A DNA stretch of 64,000 bases from Streptomyces cylindrosporus (GTDB lineage Bacteria; Actinomycetota; Actinomycetes; Streptomycetales; Streptomycetaceae), in the NCBI RefSeq assembly GCF_022698165.1, contig NZ_JALDAY010000013.1, positions 62,001 through 126,000 of the forward strand, read 5' to 3'. Positions 15,338-23,896 of the stretch are shown one piece after another. A model generated the notes under the pieces. That model was not told the origin of the DNA. It was given only the letters and a program-made list of their open reading frames with translations, and did no database searches. Within the stretch, counting starts at the first letter, position 1. Each line of letters opens with the position of its first letter. The position numbers and the translations under genes are program-made.

Positions 15338-15998
15338 GGATCACCACCAGCTCCTCTGTCGTACGGTCGGCGGCCAGTCCGCGCTCGCGCAGCCACGCGA
15401 GCCGCGAGCGCAGCACACGGCCGAAGGGCAGCCGCGCCCGGTCGACGACCTCCGCGCGCAGCCCGGCTGCCCCGAACCGGGCCAGTGTCTCCTCGACACC
15501 GCTCAGGTGCGAGTGCACGATCAGCAGCGCCCCCGTCGGCCGCAGCACCATGGGCGCGGTCGCGCAGATCCGGTCGATCAGCAGGCGCCCGTCCGGCCCG
15601 GCGTCCCAGGCCCGGGCGCTGCCGCGGGGCGGGGTCGTGCCCGGGGCGGGCACGTACGGCGGGTTGGTGACCACGAGGTCGAAGCGGCGGCCGGGCACCG
15701 CGGACGCCAGGTCGCCGTGGCGTACCCGCACGGACTGGCCGTTGAGCCGGGCGTTGCACCAGGTGGCGGCCAGCGCCCGCCAGGAGATGTCCACCGCGGT
15801 CACCCGGCCGCCCAGCCGGGCCGCCTCCACCGCCAGCGCACCGCTTCCGGTGCCCAGGTCCAGCACGTCCGCGCCGCGGCGGATCTCCTCGCGGAGCATC
15901 GCCCGGCGCAGCAGCCGGGTGTCGGTCTGCGGGGCGTAGACCCCGGGCGGTGCCCAGCAGCGCAGCGGGGGCGCGGCGGCGAGGGACTCGGTGGTCAT
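15321..15998 (-). CDS. HemK2/MTQ2-type class I methyltransferase
   Basis: 225 residues. SAM-binding motif ADVLDLGTGSGALAVEAARL (about 43-62), acidic VTAVDISWRA, then FDLVVTNPPYVP (NPPY at about 112-115), the signature of N-methyltransferases that modify glutamine or adenine amides. The early VYAPQTDTRLLRRAM matches the HemK2/MTQ2 group, which in eukaryotes methylates release factor; actinobacterial members are of unknown target. First gene of an overlapping trio with the CDGSH and HO-like genes. It may modify a protein or a small molecule in the same pathway. Confidence 0.85.
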   Translation of the reverse strand: MTTESLAAAPPLRCWAPPGVYAPQTDTRLLRRAMLREEIRRGADVLDLGTGSGALAVEAARLGGRVTAVDISWRALAATWCNARLNGQSVRVRHGDLASAVPGRRFDLVVTNPPYVPAPGTTPPRGSARAWDAGPDGRLLIDRICATAPMVLRPTGALLIVHSHLSGVEETLARFGAAGLRAEVVDRARLPFGRVLRSRLAWLRERGLAADRTTEELVVIRAEHA

Positions 15999-16197
15999 GA
16001 CAGTGCCGCCGTCAGGCCGAGGTCCGCGACGGCGGCGCGGCGTCGGGGGGCTGGAGATGAGGGGTGGATCACGGGTGCTCCGAAGGGGAATCGGCGGCTG
16101 GGGGGAGAGCCGGGAGAGGAACCGGCGGTGTCACACGGGTACCCCCAGGCAGCACACGTAACGACCGTCCATGAGTTGCCCGACCGGGGGGCGCCGG

Positions 16198-16893
16198 TCA
16201 GGAGAAGGGGCTCCGGGACAGCGAGCCCAGGAGGTCGGCCGGGTCGGCGAAGACGGCGTCGGCGCCCGCCTCCTCGAGGTCCGCGCGAGGGATGCCGCCG
16301 CACAGCAGCGCCACACACGGCACGCCGGCCCGGCTGCCCGCGCGCATGTCCCACACGGTGTCGCCGACGAACACGGCACGCTCGGCCGGCACCCCGGCCA
16401 GCTCCAGGGCCCGCTCGACGGGCTCGGGGGCCGGTTTGCCCTCGTCGACGTCGTCGGCGCTGGCGGTCCCCTTGATGGCCTCGTCGGCGTCGATCGCCCG
16501 CCGCAGCGCGGAGAGTTCGTCGCCGCTGGCGGAGGTGGCCAGGACCACCGTCCAGCCGTCGTCGGCCAGCCGGCGCAGCAGGGAGCCCGCGCCGGGCAGC
16601 GGCACCAGCCGCTCGAAGTACTGGCCGTACAGCACCTTGTGGGCCGTGCTGAGCTCCTCGGCGTCACCGGGCGACAGGTTCGCCCGGTCGCCGAGCAGAT
16701 GCTCGATCAGATCGTCCGAGCCGAGGCCGACCGCCCGGTGGATGGCATGCGTGGGCACCTCGTGCCCGGCCCGGCGGAACGCCTCCCACCAGGTCACCAC
16801 GTGCAGATGATTGGTGTCGACGAGGGTTCCGTCCACGTCGAACACGGCCGCCCGGTTCAGGCCGTCGTGCGCACGGCCGCCCGTATCAGGCAT
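16198..16893 (-). CDS. HAD-superfamily phosphatase (beta-phosphoglucomutase/Gph-like)
   Basis: 231 residues. Motif I AAVFDVDGTLVDTNHLH with nucleophile and acid Asp; cap with VVTWWEAFRRAGHEVPTHAIHRAVGLGSDDLIEHLLGD; motif II VVLATSASGDEL; Lys in DEGKPAPEPVERALEL (motif III); motif IV FVGDTVWDMRAG. Complete for a HAD subfamily IA hydrolase, acting on a small phosphorylated metabolite. A 200-base gap separates it from the methyltransferase, and 30 bases separate it from the upstream FAD/Rieske gene, so it is probably co-transcribed with the latter. Confidence 0.9.
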   Translation of the reverse strand: MPDTGGRAHDGLNRAAVFDVDGTLVDTNHLHVVTWWEAFRRAGHEVPTHAIHRAVGLGSDDLIEHLLGDRANLSPGDAEELSTAHKVLYGQYFERLVPLPGAGSLLRRLADDGWTVVLATSASGDELSALRRAIDADEAIKGTASADDVDEGKPAPEPVERALELAGVPAERAVFVGDTVWDMRAGSRAGVPCVALLCGGIPRADLEEAGADAVFADPADLLGSLSRSPFS

Positions 16894-16923
16894 GACGAGA
16901 CTCCTTCCGTACGGTGCGCGGAC

Positions 16924-18459
16924 TCACGGCGCCTGGATGTCGCGCTTCTCCAGCGGACGCACGGCGGGCCCCTGCAGGATCCGGCCGTCCGGGGCGAACC
17001 GCGAGCCGTGGCACGGGCACTCCCAGGCCTGCTCGGCACGGTTGAAGGCGACGACACAGCCCAGGTGGGTGCACTGCGCGGACACGGCGTGCAACTGCCC
17101 GCTCTCGTCCCGGTGCACGGCGCACCGGTGCCCGCCCAGACGGATCACGGCACCGTCGCCCGGCTGGATGTCCTCCGGCGCGGGCGATGTCACCGCGGGC
17201 AGCCGGTCGCCGACGAAGTGCCGGGCCACCTGCGCCTGGTGCTTGAGGAACGACGTCCCCTCGCGCAGCACGGACCCGACGCGGCGCGGGTCGTACAGGC
17301 CCGCCCACTCCACCTCGCGGCCCTCGACGAGGTCGCTGATCAGCCGGCCCGCCATGATGCCGCCGCTCAGCCCCCAGCCGCCGAAGCCGGTGGCCACATA
17401 GGTGTGCCGGCTGCCCGGGTGCAGCGCGCCGACGAGCGGCACGGAGTCGGTGGAGTCGTTGTCCTGCGTCGCCCACCGATGGGTGAGCGCCAGCCCCGCG
17501 AAGTGCTCGTCCGCCCAGGCCGCGAGCCGGTCGAAGCGCTTGTCGACGTCGGCGGTGCCGGGCGTGAAGTGCTCACCGGTGACGATCAGCAGCCGCTTCC
17601 CGTCGCCGTACGGCGCGCTGCGCACGGACCGGGTGGAGTGCTCGGGCGTGATGTACATGCCGCGCGGGGCCCGGTCGGCGTCGATCGTGCCCGCCACGAC
17701 CAGCTCGCGGCGCGGGGAGAGCCGGGTGAAGAGCAGGGCACGGTCGAATACGGGGTAGTGCGTGGCGATCACCACCACTTTCGCCCGGACCGACACGCCG
17801 GTGTCCGTGGACAGCACGCACGGCTCGGACTCGGTCAGGCCGGTGACCCGTGTGCCCTCGTAGACGGTTCCGCCGTGCCGGCGCAGGTCGTCCGCGAGCG
17901 CGAGCAGGTACTTGCGGGGGTGGAACTGGGCCTGCCCGTCCACCCGGACCGCACCGGCGACCGGGAACGGCAGGTCCGTCTCCGTGACGAACTCGGCCGC
18001 CAGCCCGGCCTCCCGCGCGGTGTCCGCCTCCGCCCGCAGCTCCCCGGTCCGCCCGGGATCGCGGGCATAGGTGAAGGCCGCTGCCTCCTCCCACTCGCAC
18101 TCGATTCCGAGGTCGGCGACGATCTCCGCGGCGCGACGGATCGCGGCCGACTGCGACTCGGCGTACAGCCGCGCGCCCTCCGGCCCACGGCTGCGCCGTA
18201 GCCGCTCGTACACGAGGGTGTGCTGCGCGGTCAGCTTGGCCGTGGTGTGCCCGGTGACTCCGGCGGCGATCCGGTCGGCCTCCAGCACGGCCACCTCACG
18301 GCCGCGCCGGGCCAGCTCCCACGCCGTGCTGAGCCCGGCGATCCCCCCGCCGACCACCGCGACATCCACGCTCACGTCCGCGGCGGGCGGTGGCGCGGGG
18401 ACGCCTGGCGGCGCCGTCTCGAGCCAGTACGATCCCCCGAGGTCACGGTCTTTGCTCAT
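16924..18459 (-). CDS. FAD-dependent oxidoreductase with C-terminal Rieske domain
   Basis: 511 residues from ATG 18459 (an ATA/GTG-rich extension to 18492 is also open). DAO-fold FAD site VDVAVVGGGIAGLSTAWELARRGREVAVLEADRI (about 30-62). The central part has the features of amine/glycine-oxidase-like enzymes (KYLLALADDLRRHGGTVYEGTRVTGL; VATGFGGWGLSGGIMAGRLI, the second dinucleotide segment). C-terminal Rieske [2Fe-2S] motifs CTHLGC and CPCHGS, about 60 residues from the end. Known from streptomycete genomes as a stress-associated enzyme of undefined substrate. Its place next to an amino acid decarboxylase fits oxidation of an amine product, which is inference. Confidence 0.9.
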   Translation of the reverse strand: MSKDRDLGGSYWLETAPPGVPAPPPAADVSVDVAVVGGGIAGLSTAWELARRGREVAVLEADRIAAGVTGHTTAKLTAQHTLVYERLRRSRGPEGARLYAESQSAAIRRAAEIVADLGIECEWEEAAAFTYARDPGRTGELRAEADTAREAGLAAEFVTETDLPFPVAGAVRVDGQAQFHPRKYLLALADDLRRHGGTVYEGTRVTGLTESEPCVLSTDTGVSVRAKVVVIATHYPVFDRALLFTRLSPRRELVVAGTIDADRAPRGMYITPEHSTRSVRSAPYGDGKRLLIVTGEHFTPGTADVDKRFDRLAAWADEHFAGLALTHRWATQDNDSTDSVPLVGALHPGSRHTYVATGFGGWGLSGGIMAGRLISDLVEGREVEWAGLYDPRRVGSVLREGTSFLKHQAQVARHFVGDRLPAVTSPAPEDIQPGDGAVIRLGGHRCAVHRDESGQLHAVSAQCTHLGCVVAFNRAEQAWECPCHGSRFAPDGRILQGPAVRPLEKRDIQAP

Positions 18460-18510
18460 GACCGCCGGGTTCCCACCAGGCGGAACCGACACCCACGACC
18501 TTCGCCCGGG

Positions 18511-19983
18511 TCAGTCCTGGGCCGCCACACGGATCGTGTCGAGGCCGCTGTCGGCCGCGTCGGGAAGGTTCATGCCGGCCCGGACCCCCGAGGCCAGGTA
18601 CCGCAGCACCGGCGCGCTGAGGCGCTCGCCGGGCAGGACGGCCGGGATGCCCGGGGGATACGGCGTGATCATCTCGCCGGCGATCCGGCCCTCGGCCTCC
18701 TTCACCGGCACATCGGTGTGGTCCGCGAAGTACGCGTCGCGCGGCAGGCGGACCTGCGCCATCCGCAACTCGGCCGGGGACGGCACGTCGACCCGCGGGG
18801 CGTCCCGCAGCTCGTCCGCGTGCTCGGCCAGATCGCGCAGCCCACCCAGCAGCCGGGCCGCCGTGTCCTCGTCGTCGGCATGGGTGAACTGGGCGCTGAC
18901 ACGACGGTGGTCGAACAGGTGCATGTCGAGATGGTGGTGCTCGCGCAGCCAGTCGGCGGCCGCGTACCCGGTGGTGCCCAGGTCGCTGATGTCCATGACG
19001 ACCGGCAGAGGGTCGAACTCGGCGGCCAGCCCGGGACCGCAGAAGTCGTCCGCGTCGTTGACATGGAAGCCGTCGATCTCCTCGATCGAACTACGCACGC
19101 GGTACGCCAACCGGAGTGCGTCGTCGATGAGTTCGTGCCCGTGCTGGACCATCTGCCGCCGCCAGGCGTCGATCCCGGCGTACAGCAGCACGTTGGGGCT
19201 GGTAGTGCCGAGCAGGTCGGCGCGCGAGGAGAGCTCCGCCGGATCGACGAGATCGCCCTGAAGATGGAAGACGGACCCCTGCTCCAGACCGCTGCCCATC
19301 TTGTGGATGCTCGTCACGCACACGTCGGCGCCCGCGTCCATCGCCCAGGACGGCAGGCCCTCGTGGAAGGGCAGGTGCGCTCCCCACGCCTCGTCCACGA
19401 TCAGCGGGCGGCCCCGGTGGTGGCAGACCTCCGCGATGCCGCGCAGGTCGGCGGCCGTACCGTACGGCGTCGGACTGGTGACGAGGGCGCCGTCGGCCTC
19501 CGGGTTCTCGATGAACGCCTTCTCGTAGGCCGCGGCCGACGGGGGATGGGCGAGGTGGCGGCCCGCGTCCCACTCCGGTTCGACCCACACCGGTTCGACA
19601 CCGGACAGGATCAGACCGGCCACCACCGACTTGTGCGCGTCCCGGCCGACCAGCAGCCGGTGCCCGGGGCGCGTCACGGTCAGCATGGCCGCCTTGACCG
19701 ACAGCGAACTGCCGCAGGTGGAGAAGAAGGTGTGCTCCGCGTGCACCGCCTCGGCCATCAGCTCCTCGGCCCGCTCCAGCACCCGGCCGCGCGACAGACG
19801 GTCGTCCAGTCCGCCGCTCGCCAGTACGTCACCGAGGTACACGGCGTCACCGAGCACCGCCCGCGCCCGCGGATCGGCGCCGCGCGCCTGTTTGTGCCCG
19901 GGCGGCGAGAAGCCCAGCTCACCGGCATCCCGGTAGCTGGCGAGAGCGTCGAGTACGGGCACCTCGTCGTGGTTGAGAGCCAT
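18511..19983 (-). CDS. Orn/Lys/Arg decarboxylase-family PLP enzyme
   Basis: 490 residues from ATG 19983. Fold-type I decarboxylase features: N-terminal FSPPGHKQ, DVYL analogue DAVYLGDV, FFSTCGSSLSVKAAML (PLP phosphate cup), LIVDEAWGAHLPFH (Asp197), and the Schiff-base lysine in TSIHKMGSG (Lys228). The C-terminal part ends TPYPPGIPAVLPGERLS, typical for the family. It would convert a basic amino acid to a polyamine or similar amine in the cytosol. The long upstream extension of the open frame is Arg/Pro-rich shadow. Head of the minus-strand run decarboxylase, FAD/Rieske, HAD. Confidence 0.92.
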   Translation of the reverse strand: MALNHDEVPVLDALASYRDAGELGFSPPGHKQARGADPRARAVLGDAVYLGDVLASGGLDDRLSRGRVLERAEELMAEAVHAEHTFFSTCGSSLSVKAAMLTVTRPGHRLLVGRDAHKSVVAGLILSGVEPVWVEPEWDAGRHLAHPPSAAAYEKAFIENPEADGALVTSPTPYGTAADLRGIAEVCHHRGRPLIVDEAWGAHLPFHEGLPSWAMDAGADVCVTSIHKMGSGLEQGSVFHLQGDLVDPAELSSRADLLGTTSPNVLLYAGIDAWRRQMVQHGHELIDDALRLAYRVRSSIEEIDGFHVNDADDFCGPGLAAEFDPLPVVMDISDLGTTGYAAADWLREHHHLDMHLFDHRRVSAQFTHADDEDTAARLLGGLRDLAEHADELRDAPRVDVPSPAELRMAQVRLPRDAYFADHTDVPVKEAEGRIAGEMITPYPPGIPAVLPGERLSAPVLRYLASGVRAGMNLPDAADSGLDTIRVAAQD

Positions 19984-20201
19984 GGTCACGGAGTTCCCCG
20001 GACGGCCGGGCACATGCCTGCGTCCGGTCCGGATGGCCCGGCCGCCGCCGGGTACCCGGCCCGCGTCGCTCCCGGAAGAAGGCATCCGGCCGGCTCGCCG
20101 CAGCGCGGCCGTGCCGCCCGGATGCGGTCGGGGAGGGCCGGGATCGGGAAACGGGTCGAGCAGGTCTGCCGACCTTGCTCGCCGGAGCGGAGGTGTCGAC
20201 C

Positions 20202-21053
20202 GTGCCACCTGACCGCTCCGCGCAGCCTCCCGGCGACGCCGACCCCTCGCGGGCGGAGGTACGGCTGCGTGTCGTCGAGGTGCTCTCCGCCGCCGCCCGG
20301 GGCGCCGACACACACCAGGCCCCGGAGGCACTGTGCCGGGCCTGCGTCGGTCTGCTGCCCGTGACCGGCGCCTCGGTGTCGATCTCCGGGTCCGCCCCGG
20401 CGGTGCGGGCCACCTGGTGCGCCAGCGACCGGATCGCCGCCCAGCTCGCCGAGGCCCAGTACACACTGGGCGACGGCCCCTGCCAGACGGCCCTGTCGGA
20501 GGCGACCCCGGTGCTCGCCGCGGACCTCGCGGAAGGCCCGGACAGCAGACGCTGGCCCGTCTTCGCCCACCAGGCGGTGGAACTCGGCGTACGGGCGGTG
20601 TTCTCGCTGCCGCTCGGGGTGGGCGGGCCGCCGATCGGCACGCTGGATCTCTACCGCGACCGGCCCGGCGGTCTGTCCGGCAGCGAACTCGCGATCGCGC
20701 TGTGGACGCGGGACGCGGTCACGTTCGCGGTGATGAATCTGCATCCCCGCCGCAACGACGGCGAACAGCGGCCCGGCGACGAGGTAGCGTCATGGGTGGA
20801 GGCCGCGGAGGCCGAGCACAGCGAGGTCCACCAGGCGATCGGCATGGTCATGGTGCAGCTGCGAGTGGACCCCGAGGAGGCCCTGGACCGGATGCGGGCA
20901 CGCGCCTTCGTACAGGGCCGTACGGTCACCGAGGTGGCCAGGGACGTCGTCGCCCGCCGGCTGCGCCTGCGTACGGACGCGGAGGGCGGGCAGGGCGACC
21001 GGAAGGGCCGGGGAGACACCGGCGACGACGGACTGGACGGTGACCCGTCATGA
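20202..21053 (+). CDS. GAF-ANTAR regulator, first of a coupled pair
   Basis: 283 residues from GTG 20202, chosen because GGAGG at 20189-20193 is well placed; an upstream TTG at 20175 lacks such a site. GAF domain about 20-170: ALCRACVGLLPVTGASVSIS, QYTLGDGPCQTALSEATPVLAADL, ELGVRAVFSLPLGVGGPPIGTLDLYRD. ANTAR domain about 190-250: EVHQAIGMVMVQLRVDPEEALDRMRARAFVQGRTVTEVARDVVARRL. ANTAR domains bind paired RNA hairpins and prevent transcription termination; GAF senses a ligand. Lys/Gly-rich acidic tail. Stop overlaps the next start by ATGA (21050-21053), so the two are co-translated. Confidence 0.9.
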   Translation: MPPDRSAQPPGDADPSRAEVRLRVVEVLSAAARGADTHQAPEALCRACVGLLPVTGASVSISGSAPAVRATWCASDRIAAQLAEAQYTLGDGPCQTALSEATPVLAADLAEGPDSRRWPVFAHQAVELGVRAVFSLPLGVGGPPIGTLDLYRDRPGGLSGSELAIALWTRDAVTFAVMNLHPRRNDGEQRPGDEVASWVEAAEAEHSEVHQAIGMVMVQLRVDPEEALDRMRARAFVQGRTVTEVARDVVARRLRLRTDAEGGQGDRKGRGDTGDDGLDGDPS

Positions 21054-21775
21054 ACCGCGAACAGCAGCTCGCCGAGGCGCTCGTCGGGCTGGCGGACTCC
21101 TTCGCGGACGACGTCGACCCCGTGGTCCTCCTCGACCGCCTCGCCGCCGACTGCCGGCAGATCACGGGCGCCGACGCGGTCGGCATCATGGTCGCCCCGC
21201 TGCGCGGCGGTCTGCGCACGATGGCCGTCACCGACGACCGCGTCGCCCTCGTCGAGCTCTTCCAGTTGCAGACCGACGAAGGCCCCTGCGTGGACTGCTA
21301 CCGCCTGGGCGAGCGCGTGGACGCCACCGACCTGGCGACGAGCACGGACCGCTGGCCGCAAGCGGCCCCCCTGGCCCGGGAGATGGGCTTCCGCTCCATG
21401 CACGCCCTGCCGCTGCGCGTGCACAACCAGCCGATCGGCGCGGTCAACCTCCTGCTCAACACGGCCGGCGGACTGCCGGAGCTGGACCTGCACCTGGTGC
21501 AGGCCCTCGCCGACGTCACCGCCGTGGCCCTGGTCAACTGGCATCCGCACCCCCTGCGCCCCGACGACGTCAGCACCCGCGTGCAGGCCGCGGTCGCCGC
21601 GAAGGCGACGGTCGAGATCGCCGCCGGGATGGTCGCCGAACACGGTGGCCTGACCATCCCCGAGGCCCACGCGGCCCTGCGCGCCTATGCCCGCCACACC
21701 GGCGACCGCCTCACGCAGGTCACGCAGGCCCTCGTCCGGCGCAGCCTCACGCCGGAGACGGTCCTCACCGCCTGA
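21050..21775 (+). CDS. GAF-ANTAR regulator, second of the pair
   Basis: 241 residues. GAF about 10-165: LLDRLAADCRQITGADAVGIMV, QLQTDEGPCVDCYRLGERVDATDL, GFRSMHALPLRVHNQPIGAVNLLL. ANTAR about 172-232: AKATVEIAAGMVAEHGGLTIPEAHAALRAYARHTGDRLTQVTQALVRR; it begins with KATVEIAAGMVAE, where the usual IGIxM is replaced by IAAGM. It shares only family-level likeness with its neighbour, so it is not a recent duplication. The pair may form a heterodimer, since ANTAR proteins act as dimers. Followed by 200 bases and the topoisomerase gene. Confidence 0.9.
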   Translation: MNREQQLAEALVGLADSFADDVDPVVLLDRLAADCRQITGADAVGIMVAPLRGGLRTMAVTDDRVALVELFQLQTDEGPCVDCYRLGERVDATDLATSTDRWPQAAPLAREMGFRSMHALPLRVHNQPIGAVNLLLNTAGGLPELDLHLVQALADVTAVALVNWHPHPLRPDDVSTRVQAAVAAKATVEIAAGMVAEHGGLTIPEAHAALRAYARHTGDRLTQVTQALVRRSLTPETVLTA

Positions 21776-21981
21776 AGCAGGGCACGGTCCGTACCGGCTG
21801 GAGCGGGCGACGGTCTGCACCGGTCGAACCGGGCCACGTCCGCACGCGCCGGCTCGCGGACGGACCGACGGCATCGGCGGCCGCTTGCCGGGAACCCGGT
21901 CCCCGGCACCGCCTCGCACCGGCCCGCCCGGGCCGCGCCGCGGTGCCGGACCTGGTTCACGGGCCGGAGGAGGTGCGGTCG

Positions 21982-22995
21982 GTGCGTCTGAGGACGAGCG
22001 ACGTCCATGCCCCGGGGTACGCCCGCGTGCGCTGCGGGCGCGGCTTCCGCTATCTCGACGCCGACGGGCGGCCGGTCACGGACCCGGCCGAGCGGGAGCG
22101 GCTGCGTGGTCTCGTGATCCCGCCCGCGTGGACGGACGTGTGGATCTGCTCCATGCCGAACGGCCACATCCAGGCCATCGGCACCGACGCCGCGGGCCGC
22201 CGCCAGTACCTCTACCACCCCCTCTTCCGGGAGCGGCAGGAGGCGGCCAAGCACGACCACGTACTGGCCGTGGCCGAGCACCTGCCACGGCTGCGCGAAC
22301 GCGTCACGGCGGACCTCGCCCTGCGCGGCCTGTGCCACGACCGCGTGCTGGGCTGCGCGACCCGCCTGCTGGACCTCGGCTTCTTCCGCGTCGGCAACGA
22401 GTCGTACACCAAGGACAACGAGACCTACGGCCTGACCACACTGCTGCGCGAGCACGTCTCCTGCCGCCGCGGCGCGGTGTGCTTCACCTACGTCGGCAAG
22501 AACGCCAAGGAGATCTCCCGCACCCTCGTGGACGAGCCGGCCTGCACCGCCACCCGGGCGCTGCTGCGGCGGTCCGACGACGGCCCGCGCCTGTTCGCCT
22601 ACTGGCAGCGCCGTGCCTGGAACGACGTGCACGCGGACGACCTCAACGAGTACCTGCGCGACGCCTCCGGGGCCGACCTCACCGCGAAGGACTTCCGCAC
22701 CTGGCACGCCACCGTCCTCGCGGCCGTCGCGCTGGCCGTCTCCGCCCCGGCGGCGGAGGGGTCCGCCACGGCCCGCAAGCGTGCCGTGCGCCGGGCGGTC
22801 CGGGAGGTGGCGGACTACCTGGGCAACACCCCGGCCGTCTGCCGGGCGTCGTACATCAACCCGCGTGTCGTCGAGCACTTCGAGGAGGGCCGCACCATCG
22901 CCCCGGCCCTCGACCGCCTCGGTATCGACGCGGCGCCGGGACGCCTGGCCACGCACGGCGCCATCGAGGACGCGGTCCGACGGCTCCTCGGCTAG
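21982..22995 (+). CDS. Type IB DNA topoisomerase
   Basis: 337 residues from GTG 21982, with GGAGGAGG at 21966-21973; earlier codons are open but not natural in sequence. Bacterial/poxvirus topoisomerase IB features: GFRYLDADGRPV, LVIPPAWTDVWICSMPNGHIQAIGTDAAGRRQYLYHP, FFRVGNESYTKDNETYGLTTL, FTYVGKNAKE (catalytic Lys), KDFRTWHATVLAA (Arg/His), and the active-site Tyr in RASYINPRVVEHFEEG. It relaxes supercoils by a 3'-phosphotyrosyl intermediate. Small topoisomerase IB is accessory in actinobacteria. Position after GAF-ANTAR genes is shared in direction but the 206-base gap argues against tight coupling. Confidence 0.95.
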   Translation: MRLRTSDVHAPGYARVRCGRGFRYLDADGRPVTDPAERERLRGLVIPPAWTDVWICSMPNGHIQAIGTDAAGRRQYLYHPLFRERQEAAKHDHVLAVAEHLPRLRERVTADLALRGLCHDRVLGCATRLLDLGFFRVGNESYTKDNETYGLTTLLREHVSCRRGAVCFTYVGKNAKEISRTLVDEPACTATRALLRRSDDGPRLFAYWQRRAWNDVHADDLNEYLRDASGADLTAKDFRTWHATVLAAVALAVSAPAAEGSATARKRAVRRAVREVADYLGNTPAVCRASYINPRVVEHFEEGRTIAPALDRLGIDAAPGRLATHGAIEDAVRRLLG

Positions 22996-23018
22996 CCCGA
23001 ACCTCCGCCGAACCGCCC

Positions 23019-23765
23019 CTACCAGCAGGCCTGCGCCTCGTACGCGCTCTCGCGGACGGGCTCGGGCTCGGGATCGGCGCCGTCCCTCGACCGCGCCCCG
23101 TTCCTGCCGGCCTTGGCGACGGCCGCCGTCAGCTGCTTCTGGACCGCGTCCGGCAGCGCGGCGCCGTGCACGGCGGACACGACGTCCTTGGCAAGGCGGT
23201 GCAGTTTGGTGTTTGTGTTCTGCGAGGCGGTGACCAGTGCCTCCCACGCCTGCTCCGGGTCCAGGTTGAAGGACGCCATCAGGATCCCGCGGGCCAGGTC
23301 GATGTCCGGCCGGGTCCGCAGCGCACGCCGGAGCTGGACGACCTCGGCCTGCAGCAGCCCGTCGTCGGCGAGTTCGGGGGGCTCGGCGGGTTCGGCCGTG
23401 AAGAGTCCGTAGGTGTCCGTGAACCTCAACAGGCGCTCCGCGGCGGGGCTGGCGGACGTGACGGTGACCGTCTTCTCCATGGCGGACGCGTCACGGCGCA
23501 CGGCGAGCAGCACGTTGAGCGCGGAACAGTCCGCGAAGGACAGCCCGCCCAGGTCCAGGTCCACCCCGGTCCGCGACCTGGCGAGGGCATCGCGCAGCGC
23601 GTGCCGAAGACTCTGGCTGTCATCGAGACAGAACTCACCGCTCACCGTGACGGCCACCCGCTCGCCGTCCGGTCCCGCCTTCACCACCAGATCCCTGGAG
23701 GGCTCAGACGTGCGACCGGCGCGGTGTCCGCTCGTGAACGGCTCCTCATGGGAACGTTCCGGCAT
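23019..23765 (-). CDS. STAS (anti-sigma antagonist-like) plus ANTAR protein
   Basis: 248 residues from ATG 23765 (GAGAGGCG upstream); the longer ORF to 23843 would include the promoter. STAS domain about 25-125: VAVTVSGEFCLDDSQSLRHALRDAL, VDLDLGGLSFADCSALNVLLAVRR, where Asp-Cys-Ser-Ala corresponds to the D-S-S/T phosphorylation loop with Cys between. ANTAR domain about 140-200: LQAEVVQLRRALRTRPDIDLARGILMASFNLDPEQAWEALVTASQNTNTKLHRLA. It could link a partner-switching (sigma-B-like) cascade to RNA antitermination. Third ANTAR protein in 4 kb. Preceded by a sigma-B-type promoter. Confidence 0.85.
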   Translation of the reverse strand: MPERSHEEPFTSGHRAGRTSEPSRDLVVKAGPDGERVAVTVSGEFCLDDSQSLRHALRDALARSRTGVDLDLGGLSFADCSALNVLLAVRRDASAMEKTVTVTSASPAAERLLRFTDTYGLFTAEPAEPPELADDGLLQAEVVQLRRALRTRPDIDLARGILMASFNLDPEQAWEALVTASQNTNTKLHRLAKDVVSAVHGAALPDAVQKQLTAAVAKAGRNGARSRDGADPEPEPVRESAYEAQACW

Positions 23766-23811
23766 GATCGCCTCTCGCTGAACACTCGAAGTAAACCCTT
23801 CTCCCAGGCTC

Positions 23812-23837
23812 ATACCCCCTTCATGACACGTCAAGGC
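23812..23837 (-). promoter_or_regulatory. Sigma-B-type promoter of the STAS-ANTAR gene
   Basis: On the minus strand GCCT (23837-23834), 16 bases, GGGTAT (23817-23812). This matches the published Streptomyces sigma-B consensus GNNT-N14-16-GGGTAC/T. Transcription would start near 23803, about 38 bases before the start codon at 23765, a sensible leader. It predicts osmotic/oxidative stress induction. Confidence 0.7.
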
Positions 23838-23870
23838 ATACATGAATTTTCTTTCGCGTTTTTGTGTGCG

Positions 23871-23880
23871 CGAACGTTCG
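23871..23880. promoter_or_regulatory. Palindrome CGAACGTTCG in the divergent promoter region
   Basis: A perfect 10-bp palindrome 17 bases before the winged-helix start codon and about 34 bases upstream of the sigma-B-type promoter. Position suggests an autoregulatory site, without direct proof. Confidence 0.4.
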
Positions 23881-23896
23881 GTCGTACGATTTGCTC

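Noticed and set aside
14199..16475. 758-residue plus-strand ORF antisense to the CDGSH/HO-like/methyltransferase trio
   Set aside because: Shadow; the three minus-strand genes have strong family motifs and coupled starts.
20049..20056. GGGTACCC considered as a sigma-B -10 element for the decarboxylase or GAF-ANTAR genes
   Set aside because: No GNNT at 14-16 bases upstream on either strand, and it is far from the plus-strand start.
18220..20364. 714-residue plus-strand ORF antisense to the decarboxylase
   Set aside because: Shadow; PLP lysine and decarboxylase motifs lie on the minus strand.
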